DNA from: Pseudomonas fulva 12-X
GTDB lineage: Bacteria > Pseudomonadota > Gammaproteobacteria > Pseudomonadales > Pseudomonadaceae
Length of the DNA stretch: 64,000 nucleotides
Assembly (NCBI RefSeq): GCF_000213805.1
Contig: NC_015556.1
Coordinates: 1,054,001-1,118,000 of the forward strand
Direction of reading: 5' to 3'
Shown here: in pieces, positions 17,556 to 26,077 of the stretch
Numbering within the stretch: position 1 is the first letter of the stretch
How the letters are laid out: every line of letters begins with the position of its first letter
Notes under the pieces: model-generated
Told to the model about the DNA's origin: nothing
Seen by the model: only the letters and a program-made list of their open reading frames with translations
Database searches by the model: none
Program-made: the position numbers and the translations under genes

Positions 17556-18383
17556 TCAGTCGTCGCCGAACGGGCCTGCTGCGGTGAAGGCACCACCCTG
17601 GTAGATGGCGTTCGGATCGTTGGCGGCCATCGGTGGTTGTGCCTCGACCTTGTCGCGAAACACTTCGGAAGTGTCCTTGGGCTCGAAGCCCAGGTGTGCG
17701 GCATAGCGGTTGTCCCACCACACGTTCTTGTTCGCCGAGGCGCCGTAGACCACGGTATGGCCGACGTTCGGGGTGACTAGGCTGCGCTCGATCAGCTGGA
17801 CCAGGTCGTCGTAGCTGAGCCAGGTGCTCATCATGCGGCGGTTCAGTGGCTCGGTGAACGAGGAGCCGATGCGGATGCTGACGGTTTCGATGCCGTAGCG
17901 GTCGAAATAGAAGCTGGCCATGTCTTCGCCGTAGGACTTGGACAGGCCGTAGTAACCATCCGGGCGGCGAGGGCAGTTGGCGTCCAGGGTCTCGGTCTGC
18001 TTGTGGAAACCGATGACATGGTTGGAGCTGGCGAAAATCACGCGTTTGACGCCATGGCGACGCGCGGCTTCGTAGATATGGAATACGCCGGCGATGTTCG
18101 GGCCGAGGATTTCCTCGAACGGACGCTCCACCGATACGCCACCGAAGTGCAGGATGGCGTCGACGCCTTCGACCAATTGGTGGACGGCCTGTTTGTCGGC
18201 CAGGTCGCAGACCTGTACTTCGATGTGCGGGCCTTCTGCCGGCGCCATTTCGGCGATGTCGGAAAGGCGCAGAATCTTGGTCAGGGGCTGCAGGCGCTCG
18301 CGCAGTACCTTGCCCAGGCCGCCTGCTGCACCGGTGAGCAGCAGGCGATGAAAGGGTGGTTGCGCGTTGGAGGTGGTAGTCAT
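17556..18383 (-). CDS. udh: Uronate dehydrogenase
   Basis: NAD+-dependent oxidation of D-galacturonate or D-glucuronate to the aldaro-lactone. This 275-aa extended SDR, the length of the characterised Pseudomonas syringae enzyme, has the nucleotide-binding motif TGAAGGLG (17-24) and the catalytic Y145-x3-K149 in DGYYGLSKSYGED. Uronate-binding features include FASSNHVIGFH, RIGSSFTEPLNRRMMSTWLS and the PNVGHTVVYGASANKNVWWD block near the C-terminus. The ATG at 18383 was chosen; the codon before it is TTG. It is the first gene of the udh-lactonase-dctPQM unit and divergent from kdgD. Confidence 0.94.
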   Translation of the reverse strand: MTTTSNAQPPFHRLLLTGAAGGLGKVLRERLQPLTKILRLSDIAEMAPAEGPHIEVQVCDLADKQAVHQLVEGVDAILHFGGVSVERPFEEILGPNIAGVFHIYEAARRHGVKRVIFASSNHVIGFHKQTETLDANCPRRPDGYYGLSKSYGEDMASFYFDRYGIETVSIRIGSSFTEPLNRRMMSTWLSYDDLVQLIERSLVTPNVGHTVVYGASANKNVWWDNRYAAHLGFEPKDTSEVFRDKVEAQPPMAANDPNAIYQGGAFTAAGPFGDD

Positions 18384-18752
18384 CAAAGCGGTCTCGAGTT
18401 TGTTTTTATGGAGAGCTTGTTATCGGTTGTCGTATGACGTGAGAAGATTATCAACAGCCTCCGATTGTGCTGTCAACGCGACATCTCAAAAAACCGCTGC
18501 AATCCGTCCGGCAATGCAAAGGCGCCATTTACTGTGCGGTTGCGATTGTTTTATCGACAAGGCTGCAGCCAGTTTTTGACTGCCGGGTCATACTGCCTCA
18601 GGGCATTTCTTTCTGTTGCCCGTAGCTGTTGTTCAGGCGACAGCCGCGTGCAAAAGATTAAAAGGGGGATGGTTTTAGTAGTTGTCGTACGATAACGTAT
18701 CTCCACAGCCAGCGGCTGCCTCTTTCTCCATGCGCTACAGGTACTCGAAGAA
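18384..18752. promoter_or_regulatory. Divergent udh / kdgD promoter region with two operator-like sites
   Basis: 369 bp without a gene. TTGTCGTATGAC (18427-18438) lies 44 bp upstream of udh. TTGTCGTACGATAA (18682-18695), containing the palindrome TCGTACGA and continuing into CGTAT, lies about 57 bp upstream of kdgD. Very similar pairs occur in the tctC/kdgD2 and porin/tautomerase regions. Proposed binding sites of the FadR-type regulator at 11656-12411. Confidence 0.55.
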
Positions 18753-19664
18753 ATGACCCCACAAGAATTAAAATCCGTCCTCTCCTCTGGTCTGCTGTCT
18801 TTCCCGCTGACCGATTTCGATGCCCAAGGCGAATTCAATCCTGAAGGCTACGTACGCCGTCTCGAGTGGCTGGCCCCGTACGGCGCCACCGCACTGTTCG
18901 CCGCCGGCGGCACCGGTGAGTTCTTCTCCCTGGCCGCTGACGAGTACTCCTCGATCATCAAGACCGCCGTCGACACCTGCGCGACCAGTGTCCCGATTCT
19001 CGCTGGCGTTGGCGGCTCCACCCGCCAGGCCATCCAGTACGCACAGGAAGCCGAGCGCCTGGGCGCCAAGGGCCTGCTGCTGCTGCCGCACTACCTGACC
19101 GAAGCGTCCCAGGAAGGCGTTGCCGCTCACGTCGAGCAGGTGTGCAAATCTGTGAAGATCGGTGTGGTGGTCTACAACCGCAACGTCTGCCGCCTGACCG
19201 CGCCGCTGCTTGAGCAACTGGCCGAGCGTTGCCCGAACCTGATCGGCTACAAGGACGGCCTGGGCGACATCGAACTGATGGTTTCCATCCGTCGTCGTCT
19301 GGGTGATCGTTTCAGCTACCTGGGCGGTCTGCCGACCGCCGAAGTCTACGCTGCGGCCTACAAGGCCCTGGGCGTGCCGGTCTACTCCTCGGCGGTGTTC
19401 AACTTCATCCCGAAAACCGCGATGGATTTCTACCACGCCATCGCCAAGGATGATCACGCTACCGTCGCCAAGATCATCGACGACTTTTTCCTGCCGTACC
19501 TGGACATCCGTAACCGCAAGGCTGGCTATGCCGTGAGCATCGTCAAGGCAGGCGCCAAGATCTCCGGCTACGACGCCGGCCCGGTCCGCGCCCCGCTGAC
19601 CGACCTGCTGCCGGACGAGTACGAGAAGCTGGCTGCGCTGATCAAGAAGCAGGGCGCTCAGTAA
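18753..19664 (+). CDS. kdgD: 5-dehydro-4-deoxyglucarate dehydratase, copy 1
   Basis: Converts 5-keto-4-deoxy-D-glucarate to 2-oxoglutarate semialdehyde with loss of water and CO2. This 303-aa member of the DHDPS/NAL class I aldolase superfamily has the GTGEF loop (53-57), the catalytic Tyr (Y141 in VVVYNRN) and the Schiff-base Lys (K167 in [13 protein letters not shown]). About 94% identical in protein to the second copy at 24990-25901 (19 differences by eye). Divergent from udh and followed by two terminators. No 2-oxoglutarate semialdehyde dehydrogenase gene lies nearby. Confidence 0.95.
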   Translation: MTPQELKSVLSSGLLSFPLTDFDAQGEFNPEGYVRRLEWLAPYGATALFAAGGTGEFFSLAADEYSSIIKTAVDTCATSVPILAGVGGSTRQAIQYAQEAERLGAKGLLLLPHYLTEASQEGVAAHVEQVCKSVKIGVVVYNRNVCRLTAPLLEQLAERCPNLIGYKDGLGDIELMVSIRRRLGDRFSYLGGLPTAEVYAAAYKALGVPVYSSAVFNFIPKTAMDFYHAIAKDDHATVAKIIDDFFLPYLDIRNRKAGYAVSIVKAGAKISGYDAGPVRAPLTDLLPDEYEKLAALIKKQGAQ

Positions 19665-19689
19665 GCTTCACGCGCGAGCGGCAACATGA

Positions 19690-19716
19690 AAGCCCAGGCC
19701 TTGTGCCTGGGCTTTT
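19690..19716 (+). terminator. First terminator after kdgD1
   Basis: AGCCCAGGC / GCCTGGGCT stem with a short loop, followed by TTTTGCGTTTTTT. Confidence 0.85.
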
Positions 19717-19741
19717 GCGTTTTTTGGGTGACTGTTGCAAG

Positions 19742-19774
19742 GCAAAAGCGGCCGTTCGCCGCTTTTGCTTTTTG
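19742..19774 (+). terminator. Second hairpin terminator after kdgD1
   Basis: GCAAAAGCGGC / GCCGCTTTTGC stem with a 5-nt loop, followed by TTTTTG. The remaining sequence to 19968 holds no recognisable gene. Confidence 0.75.
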
Positions 19775-19967
19775 ATGCTTCTCCTGCACGGTAATAACAG
19801 ACGACACAAATTGCCCCTTCAGAAGGCCGAATGGAATCGTTGTGTAGGGGGATGAGCCGCATGGAAGCGGCGAGAGGCCTGATGGGCTATGGATGGCCCT
19901 TCCAGGCCGACCCCCGGAACGACGATGTAATGAGGGAATCCCAGCGCAGCTGGGGCCGGATGTCGGG

Positions 19968-19973
19968 GCTAGG
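19968..19973. repeat. Left target-site duplication of the IS481 element
   Basis: GCTAGG, repeated exactly at 20999-21004 on the other side of the element. It fits the NCTAGN target preference of IS481-type elements. Confidence 0.88.
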
Positions 19974-20916
19974 TGTGTAAACCCAGTACGTTGTTCAGTG
20001 GCAATGGAGCCCGACTAATTGGCGGCTTGTAGTTCAGGCTGCTATGCGGCCTGTGCCAGTTGTAGTGGTGCAGCCAGGCAGGCAAGTGCCTAGCGCGTTG
20101 TTCGGAGCTGTCATAGCTGCGTGCATAGGCCCACTCACGCAGGCTTGTCTGGATGAAGCGCTCGGCCTTGCCGTTCGTTCGAGGTGTGTAGGGTTTGGTG
20201 CGGATGTGTTTCAGTCCAAGCCGAGCGCATAAGCGCCGAAATGAATGAGAGCGGTAGCAAGCGCCATTGTCTGTCATGACGCGCTTGAAGCGGATGCCTA
20301 ACCCCCGGTAGTAACGCAGCGCCTGCAACAAGGCCCGACAGGCGCTACTGCCGCGCTCATCGGGGTGCAGGGTGGTGAAAGCCAGCCGGGACGCATCATC
20401 GATGGCCACATGCACGAACTCCCAGCCGGCACCATCGGAGCCCTGCAGACGATCCCCCGTAACCCGGTGCCCTGGCCGCCAGAATCGGCCCAGCTTCTTG
20501 ATGTCCAGGTGCAGGAGATCGCCAGCGTTGGGGTATTCGTAGCGCACTACGACAGGGGCGGGCTCTAGCTCGGCCAACCGATGAAAGCCAGCTTGTTTGA
20601 GACGGCGCGCAACGGTACTGACGGCCACGCCGAGTGCCTGAGCGATCTGTCGGTAGGTATGGCGAGATTGGCGTAGTTGAATCAATTGTTCGATCAGATC
20701 GACTGCCGTCTCGTGAAGGCATGAATGCGGCCGTGACGAACGATCCATCAGACCGGTCTCGCCCTCCTCACGAAAGCGTCTGAGCCACTTGTAGGCGGTG
20801 CGGACACTGACTCCTGCGGCTTGTGCGGCATCTTCGACACGTAGCCCGTTGAGCATACGCTGCACGAGAAGGGCTCGACCTCGCGGGGTAAGACGGGCAT
20901 GTTTATGCAGGTTCAT
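19969..20916 (-). CDS. IS481-family transposase
   Basis: A 315-aa DDE transposase. An N-terminal HTH (EDAAQAAGVSVRTAYKWLRR, about 28-47) and a second HTH region (about 85-110) are followed by the integrase core. The catalytic triad is intact: D138 in DLLHLDIKKLGR, D216 in VMTDNGAC and E252 in NGKAERFIQ, with the 35-residue D-E spacing of the family. The TAG stop (19969-19971) lies wholly inside the target duplication, outside the element itself. The ATG at 20916 with AGGAG just upstream lies within one arm of a strong hairpin. Confidence 0.95.
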   Translation of the reverse strand: MNLHKHARLTPRGRALLVQRMLNGLRVEDAAQAAGVSVRTAYKWLRRFREEGETGLMDRSSRPHSCLHETAVDLIEQLIQLRQSRHTYRQIAQALGVAVSTVARRLKQAGFHRLAELEPAPVVVRYEYPNAGDLLHLDIKKLGRFWRPGHRVTGDRLQGSDGAGWEFVHVAIDDASRLAFTTLHPDERGSSACRALLQALRYYRGLGIRFKRVMTDNGACYRSHSFRRLCARLGLKHIRTKPYTPRTNGKAERFIQTSLREWAYARSYDSSEQRARHLPAWLHHYNWHRPHSSLNYKPPISRAPLPLNNVLGLHT

Positions 20917-20998
20917 CCGGGGCTCCTGGAAGGCTGTGTTGGTCGCGCTTCCAGAATTCCGGGAACGCCCCGGATGAACAACCTACTGAGAGATCACA
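19974..20998 (-). mobile_element. IS481-family insertion sequence, complete (1025 bp)
   Basis: The ends are TGTGTAAACCCAGTACGTTG (left) and, on the other strand, TGTGATCTCTCAGTAGGTTG (right). Their similarity continues for about 24 bp (GTTGTTCA) and matches the known IS481 terminal pattern TGTGA...TAGGTTGT. Exact 6-bp duplications GCTAGG flank it. One intact transposase gene fills the element. Intact ends, duplication and reading frame suggest a recent, possibly still active insertion between kdgD1 and tctA. Confidence 0.93.
20911..20979 (-). promoter_or_regulatory. Hairpin covering the transposase start codon
   Basis: A perfect 13-bp inverted repeat, GTTCATCCGGGGC (20911-20923) and GCCCCGGATGAAC (20967-20979), plus an inner CTGGAAG/CTTCCAG stem. 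The proximal arm contains the transposase ATG and lies next to its AGGAG. A transcript reading in from outside could fold and hide the start site, as known for IS10- and IS200-type elements. The function here is inferred. Confidence 0.6.
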
Positions 20999-21004
20999 GC
21001 TAGG
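20999..21004. repeat. Right target-site duplication of the IS481 element
   Basis: GCTAGG, identical to 19968-19973. Confidence 0.88.
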
Positions 21005-21010
21005 CCTTTT

Positions 21011-21041
21011 GGTTACTTTTGGGGCAATGCCAAAAGTAACC
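21011..21041. repeat. Short inverted repeat
   Basis: GGTTACTTTTGG (21011-21022) and CCAAAAGTAACC (21030-21041) form a perfect 12-bp stem with a 7-nt loop. It is a common type of intergenic palindrome in Pseudomonas. The IS inserted a few bases upstream of it. Confidence 0.7.
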
Positions 21042-21098
21042 CGCTCGTCAGAGCGGAATTGAGCGCGCAAACAACACGGCAATGCTGGCGGGCTCATT

Positions 21099-21162
21099 GT
21101 GGGAACGGGCGGGGATGCCCGGTCCATGCCCGTGACTTTTCGCGGGCATGGCCCGCTCCCAC
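21099..21162. repeat. REP-like palindrome
   Basis: Bounded by GTGGGA and TCCCAC with GCGGGCATGGCCCGC inside; a related sequence occurs at 34882-34929. Typical Pseudomonas REP-type element. The remaining gap to 21256 holds nothing I recognise. Confidence 0.65.
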
Positions 21163-21256
21163 GGCTAGAGACCGACCGCTCCCGCCATATTGCAGCCATC
21201 GATCCGGCAATTACAGAACGCTTGCCCGCCTGCCGAGCAACAGATTTCCGCATCCA

Positions 21257-21294
21257 CAAAAAAGCCGCTGCAACCTCCGAGGGTGCAGCGGCTT
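21257..21294 (-). terminator. Rho-independent terminator of tctCBA
   Basis: On the minus strand AAGCCGCTGCA pairs with TGCAGCGGCTT and is followed by TTTTTT, just beyond the tctA stop codon. Confidence 0.9.
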
Positions 21295-21310
21295 GGCGTT
21301 TCTTTGTCGC

Positions 21311-22816
21311 TTAGCTGCTGGTGATCACCTGCCCGTGAGGCCGGCGAATCTTCGTCCATTCCTTGTAGGCGGTCACGATCACCACGATCACGGTGGCGAC
21401 CAGCACCGTGCCGGAGATCGGTTCGGTGATGAAGGGCATGAAGTCGCCCTGGCTGCTCATCAGGCCGCGGCGCAGGTTGGTCTCGATGATCGGGCCGAGA
21501 ATGAAGCCCAGCAGCAGTGGGGTGATCGGCAGCGAGGCCTTTTTCATCAGCCAGCCGAGTACGCCGAACACCAGCATGCAGCCGACGTCGAACAGGCGGT
21601 TGTTGATGCCGTAGGCACCGATCACGCAGAGCAGCATGATGATCGGCAGGAGGATGTGCTTGGGCACCGACAGGATGTGCACGAAGCCGCGCATCAGGCC
21701 GAACAGGGCGATGATCATCGCCAGGTTGGAGACCACCAGGGCCGCGAAGATGCCGTACACCAGCAGGCTCTGGGTTTCGAACAGCATGGGGCCGGGGGTG
21801 ATGCCGTGGATCATGAAGCCGGCCAGCAGGATCACCGAGGTGTTGTCGCCGGGAATGCCCAGGGTCAGTAGTGGCACCATGCCGCCGCCGGTGGAGGCGT
21901 TGCCCGAGGATTCGCTGGCGATCACGCCGTCACTAACCCCTGTGCCGAACTTTTCCGGGTGTTTGGAGCGCTTCTTCGCCGCGCCGTAGGCGAGGATGTT
22001 GCACACCGCGGCGCCCAGGCCCGGCAGGACACCGATGCCAGTGCCGATCAGCGAGGAGCGCAGCCAGTTGGGAAAGTGGGCGATGGTGGCCTTCACCGAA
22101 AAGCCCAGGTTGCTCAGCTTATAGCTGAGTACCTGCAGCTTCTTCTGCGGTTTGCGTGATTCGGCTTCTTCGAGGATCTGCGACACCGCGAACAGGCCGA
22201 TCAGCGCCGGCAGCAGGGTGATGCCGGCGTCCAGTTCGTGCCAGTCGAAGGTAAAGCGCGGAAAAGCCGTGATCGGCGCCATGCCGACGAAGGATACGGT
22301 CAGGCCGATACCGGCCGCCGCCATGCCCCGCGCCAGGGAGCCGCCACTCAGGCCGGCGACCAGGGTCAGGGAGAACAGCGCCACGGCGAAGTATTCGTAG
22401 GGGCCGAACTTGAGCGCCACCTCCGCCAGGATCGGCGACACCGCGAACAGCACCAGCAGGCTGAACACGCCGCCCAGGAACGACGAGATGATCGCCACCG
22501 ACAGCGCCTTGCCGGCTTCGCCGCGCACCGCCATGGGATAGCCATCGAAGGTCGTCGCCACCGAAGCCGGTGTGCCGGGAATGTTCAGCAGGATGGACGG
22601 AATCAGCCCGCCCGAGGTGCCGCCGATATACAGGCCCATGAGTAGCGACAGGCCGTCCACCGGGCTCATGGCGAAGGTCACCGGGAGGAACAGTGCCACG
22701 CCCATGGTCACCGTCAGGCCGGGAATGGCGCCGATGATGATGCCCAGCACCGTGCCGCCGATGATCAGTAACAGGGTCTGGAAATTGAGAATCGACACAA
22801 TGCCTTCGATCAACAT
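21311..22816 (-). CDS. tctA: Tripartite tricarboxylate transporter permease (TctA family)
   Basis: A 501-aa polytopic membrane protein with the TctA signatures GAIPGLTVTMGVALFLPVTF, GGTSGGLIPSILLNIPGTPA and LGIPGDNTSVILLAGFMIHG. It is the large permease of a secondary transporter that works with a TctC periplasmic protein. Classical substrates are citrate-like acids, but TctABC systems are also found in hexuronate/aldarate regulons. A strong ribosome binding site AAGGAG precedes the ATG at 22816, and tctB ends 21 bp upstream. Confidence 0.94.
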   Translation of the reverse strand: MLIEGIVSILNFQTLLLIIGGTVLGIIIGAIPGLTVTMGVALFLPVTFAMSPVDGLSLLMGLYIGGTSGGLIPSILLNIPGTPASVATTFDGYPMAVRGEAGKALSVAIISSFLGGVFSLLVLFAVSPILAEVALKFGPYEYFAVALFSLTLVAGLSGGSLARGMAAAGIGLTVSFVGMAPITAFPRFTFDWHELDAGITLLPALIGLFAVSQILEEAESRKPQKKLQVLSYKLSNLGFSVKATIAHFPNWLRSSLIGTGIGVLPGLGAAVCNILAYGAAKKRSKHPEKFGTGVSDGVIASESSGNASTGGGMVPLLTLGIPGDNTSVILLAGFMIHGITPGPMLFETQSLLVYGIFAALVVSNLAMIIALFGLMRGFVHILSVPKHILLPIIMLLCVIGAYGINNRLFDVGCMLVFGVLGWLMKKASLPITPLLLGFILGPIIETNLRRGLMSSQGDFMPFITEPISGTVLVATVIVVIVTAYKEWTKIRRPHGQVITSS

Positions 22817-22837
22817 GATGAAGCTCCTTTCAGTGCG

Positions 22838-23335
22838 CTAGCCCAGCAGCCCGGCGGGCAGGCTGATGTCGAACACGTTGACGAACAGGTAATAGGCGGC
22901 GATGGCCGTGAGCACGGCGCACAGGCCGAACAGCCCATAGCGGCGGTTACCGTCCTTGGTCAGCACGATCATCTGGGCAAAGGCGTAGAGCACCGACGAC
23001 AGCAGAAAACCCAGCGGGTCGAGCAATGCCAGGTAGATGAACATCAGCACGATGCTCAGCAGCACGGCCGGCAGGCCGCCGAACACTCCGGGCTCTGCAG
23101 CTTCGGCCTTGAGCGGCTCGCGGTTGCGGCCACCGGTGCGCCAGGTGGACGCGGCGATCACCAGGCCGACGATGAACAGCAGCAGGGCGGTCAGGCGCGG
23201 CATGAACGAGGCGCCGACACCAATGGCGGCGAAGTCCTTGAGGTTGGCGGAGGCGACGAACATCGCCACGGCGCCGAGTATCACCGCCGAGCCGGTGATC
23301 AGGTCGCGGTAATCGCGAAGGGCAAATCGAGACAT
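22838..23335 (-). CDS. tctB: Tripartite tricarboxylate transporter small subunit (TctB family)
   Basis: A 165-aa protein with four to five membrane helices, including the family-typical LALLDPLGFLLSSVLYAFAQ and the terminal FVNVFDISLPAGLLG. The internal ATG at 23335 with GGGAGAG upstream is preferred over the longer frame, whose extra 25 residues look non-coding. Middle gene of tctC-tctB-tctA. Confidence 0.92.
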   Translation of the reverse strand: MSRFALRDYRDLITGSAVILGAVAMFVASANLKDFAAIGVGASFMPRLTALLLFIVGLVIAASTWRTGGRNREPLKAEAAEPGVFGGLPAVLLSIVLMFIYLALLDPLGFLLSSVLYAFAQMIVLTKDGNRRYGLFGLCAVLTAIAAYYLFVNVFDISLPAGLLG

Positions 23336-23428
23336 GCAGACTCTCCCGCGCCGCTCGGCAACGCCGCGCGGCGGATGGACATAGGCGAGGGCGCCGCCTG
23401 GCGACGCCATGGATGCCGAACAGGCAGG

Positions 23429-24397
23429 CTATTGGCCGCGCAGCAGGCTCTGGTACTGCTGCAGGGTTTGTTGCTGTGCCTTGGCGAACGCCGCACCCTC
23501 TTCCGGGCCGAGGTAGGTCGGGGTCACCAGCATCTTCCTGGCTTCGGTCTGGTACTCGGGGTTGTCGACCACGCGCTTGACCGCTGCGGAGAACGTCTCG
23601 ACCACATCGGGCGGTGTTTGCTTGGGCATGGCGAAGAAGAAGAACTTGCTGAAGCTGGCCAGGAAGCCCTGTTCGGCGGTGGTCGGCTCGTCGGCGATCA
23701 ACGGGTTGCGTTGATCGGAGAGCAGCCCGAGGCTGATGAAGCTGCCTGCCTTCAGGTAGTCGCGCACCAGGTTGTACTGGACGTTGATCAGGTCCACGCG
23801 GCCGCCGCGCAGGGCGACGATCTTGGCGGTGTTGCCGCCCACGTCGATCAGATTCATCTTCACGCCCAATTCCTCTTCCAGCGCCACGCCAACCAGGTGC
23901 GGATAGCCGCCGGTGAGCATGCCGAAGCGGGTTTTGCCGGGGTTGGCCTTGGCGTAGTCGACGAAGGATTTCATGTCCTTGTAGGGCGCATCCTTGCCGG
24001 TCACCAGAATGGTGGTGTCGTCTTCCATGGCCACGGCGACCAGCTGGAAATCGTCGATATCGATGTCCGACAGGCCGGCCAGTTTCGGCACCATGGCCTC
24101 GCCATGGAAAAACAGCGCGGTGTAGCCATCGGGCTTGGCCGACATCACGCGGCGCATGCCGATGGTGCCACCGCCGCCATCGACGTTCACCGCCACCAGC
24201 GGTTTGCCCAGCTCCTTTTCCAGGTAGCGGTTGAAGACCCGGGCGTTGACGTCGGTGTCCCCGCCGGGGGCGATGGGCAGTACCACCTGGATGGCCTTGT
24301 TCGGGTAGCTGTCATCAGCCTGGACGTGAGTGGCAGCGGCGCTCATGCAAAGCGCGGCGACCAGGCCGAGTGCAGTGCGTAGGGAGGTCTGTGGCAT
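23429..24397 (-). CDS. tctC: Tripartite tricarboxylate transporter substrate-binding protein (TctC/Bug family)
   Basis: A 322-aa periplasmic protein with a Sec signal peptide (MPQTSLRTALGLVAALCMSA... ending near HVQA). The Bug fold is recognisable by YPNKAIQVVLPIAPGGDTDV, the VDGGGGTIGMRRVMSAKPDG block and the repeated glycine loops that bind a carboxylate ligand. The start at 24397 has AAGGAA upstream. The gene is divergent from kdgD2, and the shared promoter region carries operator-like sites, so the ligand is likely a hexuronate, aldarate or related acid. Confidence 0.93.
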   Translation of the reverse strand: MPQTSLRTALGLVAALCMSAAATHVQADDSYPNKAIQVVLPIAPGGDTDVNARVFNRYLEKELGKPLVAVNVDGGGGTIGMRRVMSAKPDGYTALFFHGEAMVPKLAGLSDIDIDDFQLVAVAMEDDTTILVTGKDAPYKDMKSFVDYAKANPGKTRFGMLTGGYPHLVGVALEEELGVKMNLIDVGGNTAKIVALRGGRVDLINVQYNLVRDYLKAGSFISLGLLSDQRNPLIADEPTTAEQGFLASFSKFFFFAMPKQTPPDVVETFSAAVKRVVDNPEYQTEARKMLVTPTYLGPEEGAAFAKAQQQTLQQYQSLLRGQ

Positions 24398-24989
24398 GAA
24401 GTGATTCCTTCTCTTGTTGTTGTGCATGGCGGAGCTCGGCGAGCAGCGAGCTGCCGATTTCGGCGCAGCCGATCAGGGCCGCGTTGGTGCGGGATATCGC
24501 GATTGAGGAGGGCGCTGGCTCAGCCGTATGTTCTTGGCGACCTGGCGCAGGGCGCTGGGCTGAACGAGGCAGGCATCCGCTGGTGCGTCGCGCCTGCGGG
24601 AGAGGGCAGTGGCCGGATGGGGCGGGTAGTGGGTGTCGTCATGTAGCGCACCTTTGTCATTGTTCGAATAACGAGGCTTTCCAAGTGATGTCATCGTATG
24701 ACTTGATCGCCAGCCGTCTGAGGCGATTCAGGCGTGCGGCAACCTCGCTGTCAGGCTGGAAAGCGACTTTTCTTCAATCTAAAGCATGGAAATAGCCATG
24801 TAATTGGAGAATTATTGAGGTTTTGGCTAATTTTTGGACAATTCGGGGCTTTGTGCCTCGAGCCAGCCGATGGTCTCGATCACGAAGAAAAATGCATCCG
24901 GATGCTTGGATTTTTTTTAGTTGTACGATAACGTATGACTTCAGTTGCCGGTAACGGCCTCCATGTCCTCATCCAAGGGTGTAAGAAGA
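24398..24989. promoter_or_regulatory. Divergent tctC / kdgD2 promoter region with two operator-like sites
   Basis: 592 bp without a supported gene. GTCATCGTATGAC (24690-24702) is a 5+3+5 palindrome about 290 bp upstream of tctC, implying a long tctC leader. TTGTACGATAACGTATGAC (24921-24939) lies 50 bp upstream of kdgD2 and matches the kdgD1 (18682-18700) and tautomerase-gene (52513-52531) sites. The AT-rich stretch 24760-24920 probably holds the kdgD2 promoter. Confidence 0.55.
24414..24423 (-). promoter_or_regulatory. Candidate Crc/Hfq CA motif upstream of tctC
   Basis: On the minus strand ACAACAACAA lies a few bases before the GAGAAGGAA ribosome binding site. Fits AANAANAA. Inference. Confidence 0.4.
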
Positions 24990-25901
24990 ATGACTCCACA
25001 AGAACTAAAAACCGTCCTCTCCTCCGGCCTCCTGTCGTTCCCGCTGACCGACTTCGACGCTGCCGGTGAATTCAACCCGGCAGGTTACGTCCGCCGCCTG
25101 GAGTGGTTGGCGCCCTATGGTGCGTCCGCGCTGTTCGCTGCCGGCGGTACCGGTGAGTTCTTCTCCCTGGCGGCTGACGAGTACTCGTCCGTCATCAAGA
25201 CTGCCGTCGACACCTGCGCCAAGAGCGTGCCTATCCTCGCCGGCGTTGGTGGCTCGACCCGCCAGGCCATCCAGTACGCACAGGAAGCCGAGCGCCTGGG
25301 CGCCAAGGGCCTGCTGCTGCTGCCGCACTACCTGACCGAAGCGTCCCAGGAAGGCGTCGCGGCTCACGTCGAGCAGGTGTGCAAATCGGTGAAGATCGGT
25401 GTGGTGGTCTACAACCGCAACGTCTGCCGTTTGAACGCCGATCTGCTCGAGCAACTGGCCGAGCGTTGCCCGAACCTGATCGGCTACAAGGATGGCCTGG
25501 GTGATATCGAGCTGATGGTTTCCATCCGTCGCCGTCTGGGCGAGCGCCTAACCTACCTAGGCGGCCTGCCGACCGCCGAAGTCTACGCCGCCGCCTACAA
25601 GGCCCTGGGCGTGCCGGTCTATTCCTCGGCGGTGTTCAACTTCATCCCGAAAACCGCGATGGACTTCTACCACGCCATTGCCCGCGAAGATCACGCCACC
25701 GTCGGCAAGATCATCGACGACTTCTTCCTGCCATACCTGGACATCCGTAACCGTAAATCCGGCTACGCGGTGAGCATCGTCAAGGCGGGCGCCAAGATCT
25801 CCGGCTACGACGCCGGCCCGGTCCGCGCCCCGCTGACCGACCTGCTGCCAGGCGAGTACGAGCAGTTGGCGGCGCTGATCGACGCCCAAGGCGCGCAGTA
25901 A
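24990..25901 (+). CDS. kdgD: 5-dehydro-4-deoxyglucarate dehydratase, copy 2
   Basis: A second complete 303-aa KdgD with the same GTGEF loop (53-57), Y141 and Schiff-base K167 as copy 1. The 19 differences by eye are mostly conservative and cluster near residues 149-151, 196-199 and the C-terminus. Nucleotide identity is uneven: a 101-bp block (19020-19120 in copy 1) is identical here, suggesting gene conversion. Divergent from tctC and followed by its own terminator. Start chosen to match copy 1. Confidence 0.95.
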   Translation: MTPQELKTVLSSGLLSFPLTDFDAAGEFNPAGYVRRLEWLAPYGASALFAAGGTGEFFSLAADEYSSVIKTAVDTCAKSVPILAGVGGSTRQAIQYAQEAERLGAKGLLLLPHYLTEASQEGVAAHVEQVCKSVKIGVVVYNRNVCRLNADLLEQLAERCPNLIGYKDGLGDIELMVSIRRRLGERLTYLGGLPTAEVYAAAYKALGVPVYSSAVFNFIPKTAMDFYHAIAREDHATVGKIIDDFFLPYLDIRNRKSGYAVSIVKAGAKISGYDAGPVRAPLTDLLPGEYEQLAALIDAQGAQ

Positions 25902-25954
25902 CGGTCATCCACGACTGGCTGCGTGTGGGTCAGTCGGCGACGCTGCCGCTCCAC

Positions 25955-25983
25955 AAGCCCGGGCCTCGTGCCCGGGCTTTTTC
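25955..25983 (+). terminator. Rho-independent terminator of kdgD2
   Basis: AAGCCCGGG / CCCGGGCTT stem with a 7-nt loop followed by TTT and CG. Confidence 0.85.
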
Positions 25984-26077
25984 GTTCTGCCGGGCGCCAC
26001 CCGATTAACCGGGCTCTCTGGTGAGCGCCCGGCCGGCTGGTTAAGATGCGCGATCTTCACTCAGCCAGCGGCCCGTC

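Noticed and set aside
21011..21162. Terminators for kdgD1 or the IS
   Set aside because: These are symmetric REP-like palindromes without T runs; kdgD1 already has two terminators upstream of the IS.
24401..24794. Short plus-strand frames upstream of kdgD2
   Set aside because: No ribosome binding site or domain. They lie in the tctC leader and operator region.
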